Origin: Mucilaginibacter phyllosphaerae
Lineage (GTDB): Bacteria > Bacteroidota > Bacteroidia > Sphingobacteriales > Sphingobacteriaceae
Assembly (NCBI RefSeq): GCF_004378255.1
Contig: NZ_SNQG01000002.1
Location: forward strand, 372,001 to 436,000
DNA: 64,000 bases
Direction of reading: 5' to 3'
Position numbers and translations under genes: made by a program. The notes beneath the pieces were generated by a model, which was not told the DNA's origin, did no database searches, and saw nothing but the letters and a program-made list of their open reading frames with translations. Shown piece after piece: positions 63,105 to 64,000 of this stretch; within the stretch, counting starts at the first letter, position 1; the number at the start of each line of letters is the position of its first letter.

Positions 63105-63865
63105 GCGATTTACTCACCCGGTCATCGCTGCGCTCGACCACCCTCTCTTCGCCTTCGGCGGAAAGAGGGTAGAACTACTTTACGCCAGTTCAAGCGTCTG
63201 CGCTTGCACTGGCGGCACATGCGGCGATTTACTCACCCGGTCATTGCTTCGCTCGACCGCCCTCTCTTCGCCTTCGGCGGAAAGAGGGTAAAAAATTTAA
63301 CGCCTGCTTTTTTAAGATTTTTGGGGAGAAACTTTTTTACCCTCTCTGCGCCAGCGGAGAGAGGGTCGACCAGCGCAGCGTAGTCGGGGTGAGTAAACTT
63401 ACAAAGCGGGCGATTTACTCACCTGGTCATCGCTTCGCTCGACCGCCCTCTCTTCGCCTTCGGCAGAAAGAGGGTAAAAAATTTAACGCCTGCTTTTTTA
63501 AGATTTTTGGGGAGAAACTTTTTCACCCTCTCTGCGCCAGCGGAGAGAGGGTCGACCAGCGCAGCGTAGTCGGGGTGAGTAAACTTACAAAGCGGGCGAT
63601 TTACTCACCCGGTCATCGCTTCGCTCGACCGCCCTCTCTTCGCCTTCGGCGGAAAGAAGGTAAAAAATTTAACGCCTGCTTTTTTAAGATTTTTTGGGAG
63701 AAACTTTTTCATCCTCTCTTCGCCTTTGGCGGAAAGAGGGTGAAAAATTTAACGCCTGCTTTTTTAAGATTTTTGGGGAGAAACTTTTTCACCCTCTCTT
63801 CGCCAGCGGAGAGAGGGTCGACCAGCGCAGCGTAGTCGGGGTGAGTAAACTTACAAAGCGGGCGA
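63105..63865. repeat. Array of 186-bp tandem repeats made of inverted arms
   Basis: GCGATTTACTCAC begins at 63105, 63224, 63410 and 63596; the second and third intervals are exactly 186 bases. The first copy is a 119-base variant. The fourth is 266 bases because an inner 80-base piece (hairpin arm plus AT-rich centre) is duplicated. Each unit holds a left arm (TTTACTCACCCGG...CCCTCTCTTCGCC), an AT-rich centre (AAAAAATTTAACGCC...) and a right arm that is roughly the reverse complement of the left (GGAGAGAGGGTCGACC...GGGGTGAGTAAA). 186 is a multiple of three, which is why an open frame of 148 codons runs through it; I do not regard it as a gene. The rest to the window end (63866-64000) shows nothing recognisable. 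Confidence 0.85.
63183..63214. repeat. REP-like hairpin inside the first repeat copy
   Basis: CGCCAGTTCAAGCG-TCTG-CGCTTGCACTGGCG is a 14-bp stem with one mismatch and a 4-base loop. It replaces the AT-rich centre in copy 1, so the array seems to have received or lost a second repeat type. Confidence 0.6.
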
Positions 63866-64000
63866 CCTTACTCCCCCCAACCCTCCTGCTTTTCGCTTCG
63901 GCCATGCTGCTTGCATAATTTTTATAAATCATATTACAACATCATCGGTTTATAAACTTACACGCTAAACAGAATTGACTGCTCAGGTATTTTGTATCTT

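Noticed and set aside
63389..63835. Open frame of 148 codons with a 62-residue internal repeat
   Set aside because: It exists only because the 186-bp repeat is a multiple of three; residues come from hairpin arms, there is no promoter, and the same arms read open on more than one frame.
63105..63865. CRISPR array
   Set aside because: Units are 186 bases with no short direct repeat and unique spacers, and no cas gene is present.

Overview
The window looks like a chromosomal segment of a Bacteroidota bacterium, most likely family Sphingobacteriaceae (Mucilaginibacter/Pedobacter-like). The signs are TAnnTTTG-type promoter elements instead of sigma70 boxes, weak Shine-Dalgarno sequences, and many lipoproteins and exported glycosidases (GH78, GH109, GH43). 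Families typical of Bacteroidota are also present: DUF2723/GT117, a FISUMP domain, ThuA, and an imelysin/di-heme operon. I see no transposase, integrase, phage gene or CRISPR array.

Region 1 (1-18950) is the 3' part of a PKS/NRPS biosynthetic cluster whose start lies outside the window. One co-directional, mostly overlapping operon encodes: NRPS-1 (ACP-aminotransferase-C-A-PCP-E); a SyrP/TauD-like dioxygenase; NRPS-2 (degenerate C-A-PCP-TE); NRPS-3 (C-A-PCP-C); an unrecognised 411-aa protein; a PLP enzyme of the D-cysteine desulfhydrase/ACC deaminase type; and a luciferase-like monooxygenase. Read by eye, the adenylation pockets suggest Asp (NRPS-1), a Cys-like residue (NRPS-3) and Gln-like (NRPS-2). 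Domain logic argues for the working order NRPS-1, NRPS-3, NRPS-2, which differs from gene order: NRPS-1 ends in E, NRPS-3 begins with a C domain of the kind that follows E and ends in an extra C, and NRPS-2 has a dead-looking C and carries the thioesterase. The inferred product is a short beta-amino-acyl lipopeptide with a D-configured, possibly beta-hydroxylated Asp.

Region 2 (18951-30497) holds a GH78 alpha-L-rhamnosidase with a phased direct repeat upstream, a TetR-regulated RND efflux operon (TetR, adaptor, pump, outer-membrane factor) with a matching operator at both promoters, and a CPA1 Na+/H+ antiporter divergent from a bacterial pentameric ligand-gated ion channel.

Region 3 (30498-42200) contains a DUF1684 protein, a four-gene operon (outer-membrane porin, Rieske protein, imelysin, di-heme cytochrome), a FISUMP lipoprotein, an exported ankyrin protein, and a LacI-type regulator. 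The regulator is followed by two identical palindromic operators in front of a predicted N-acetylgalactosamine operon (sugar 1-kinase-like protein, CBM9-like protein, GH109 enzyme).

Region 4 (42200-53998) is mixed single genes: a lipocalin-like lipoprotein, DUF72, an EEP-family hydrolase, a TetR/SDR pair with twin palindromes, Spy-like and DUF4287 proteins, ThuA, an unrecognised membrane-anchored protein, a HipA-like kinase with DUF3037, YdeI-like, AsmA-like and TMEM220-like proteins.

Region 5 (54000-64000) is mostly housekeeping: ribosomal protein L25, PRPP synthetase, tRNA-Gln(UUG), a DUF2723 glycosyltransferase, accA, a small Spy-like protein and a GH43 enzyme with CBM32 and FN3-like modules. 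It ends in a non-coding array of exact 186-bp tandem repeats built from inverted arms.
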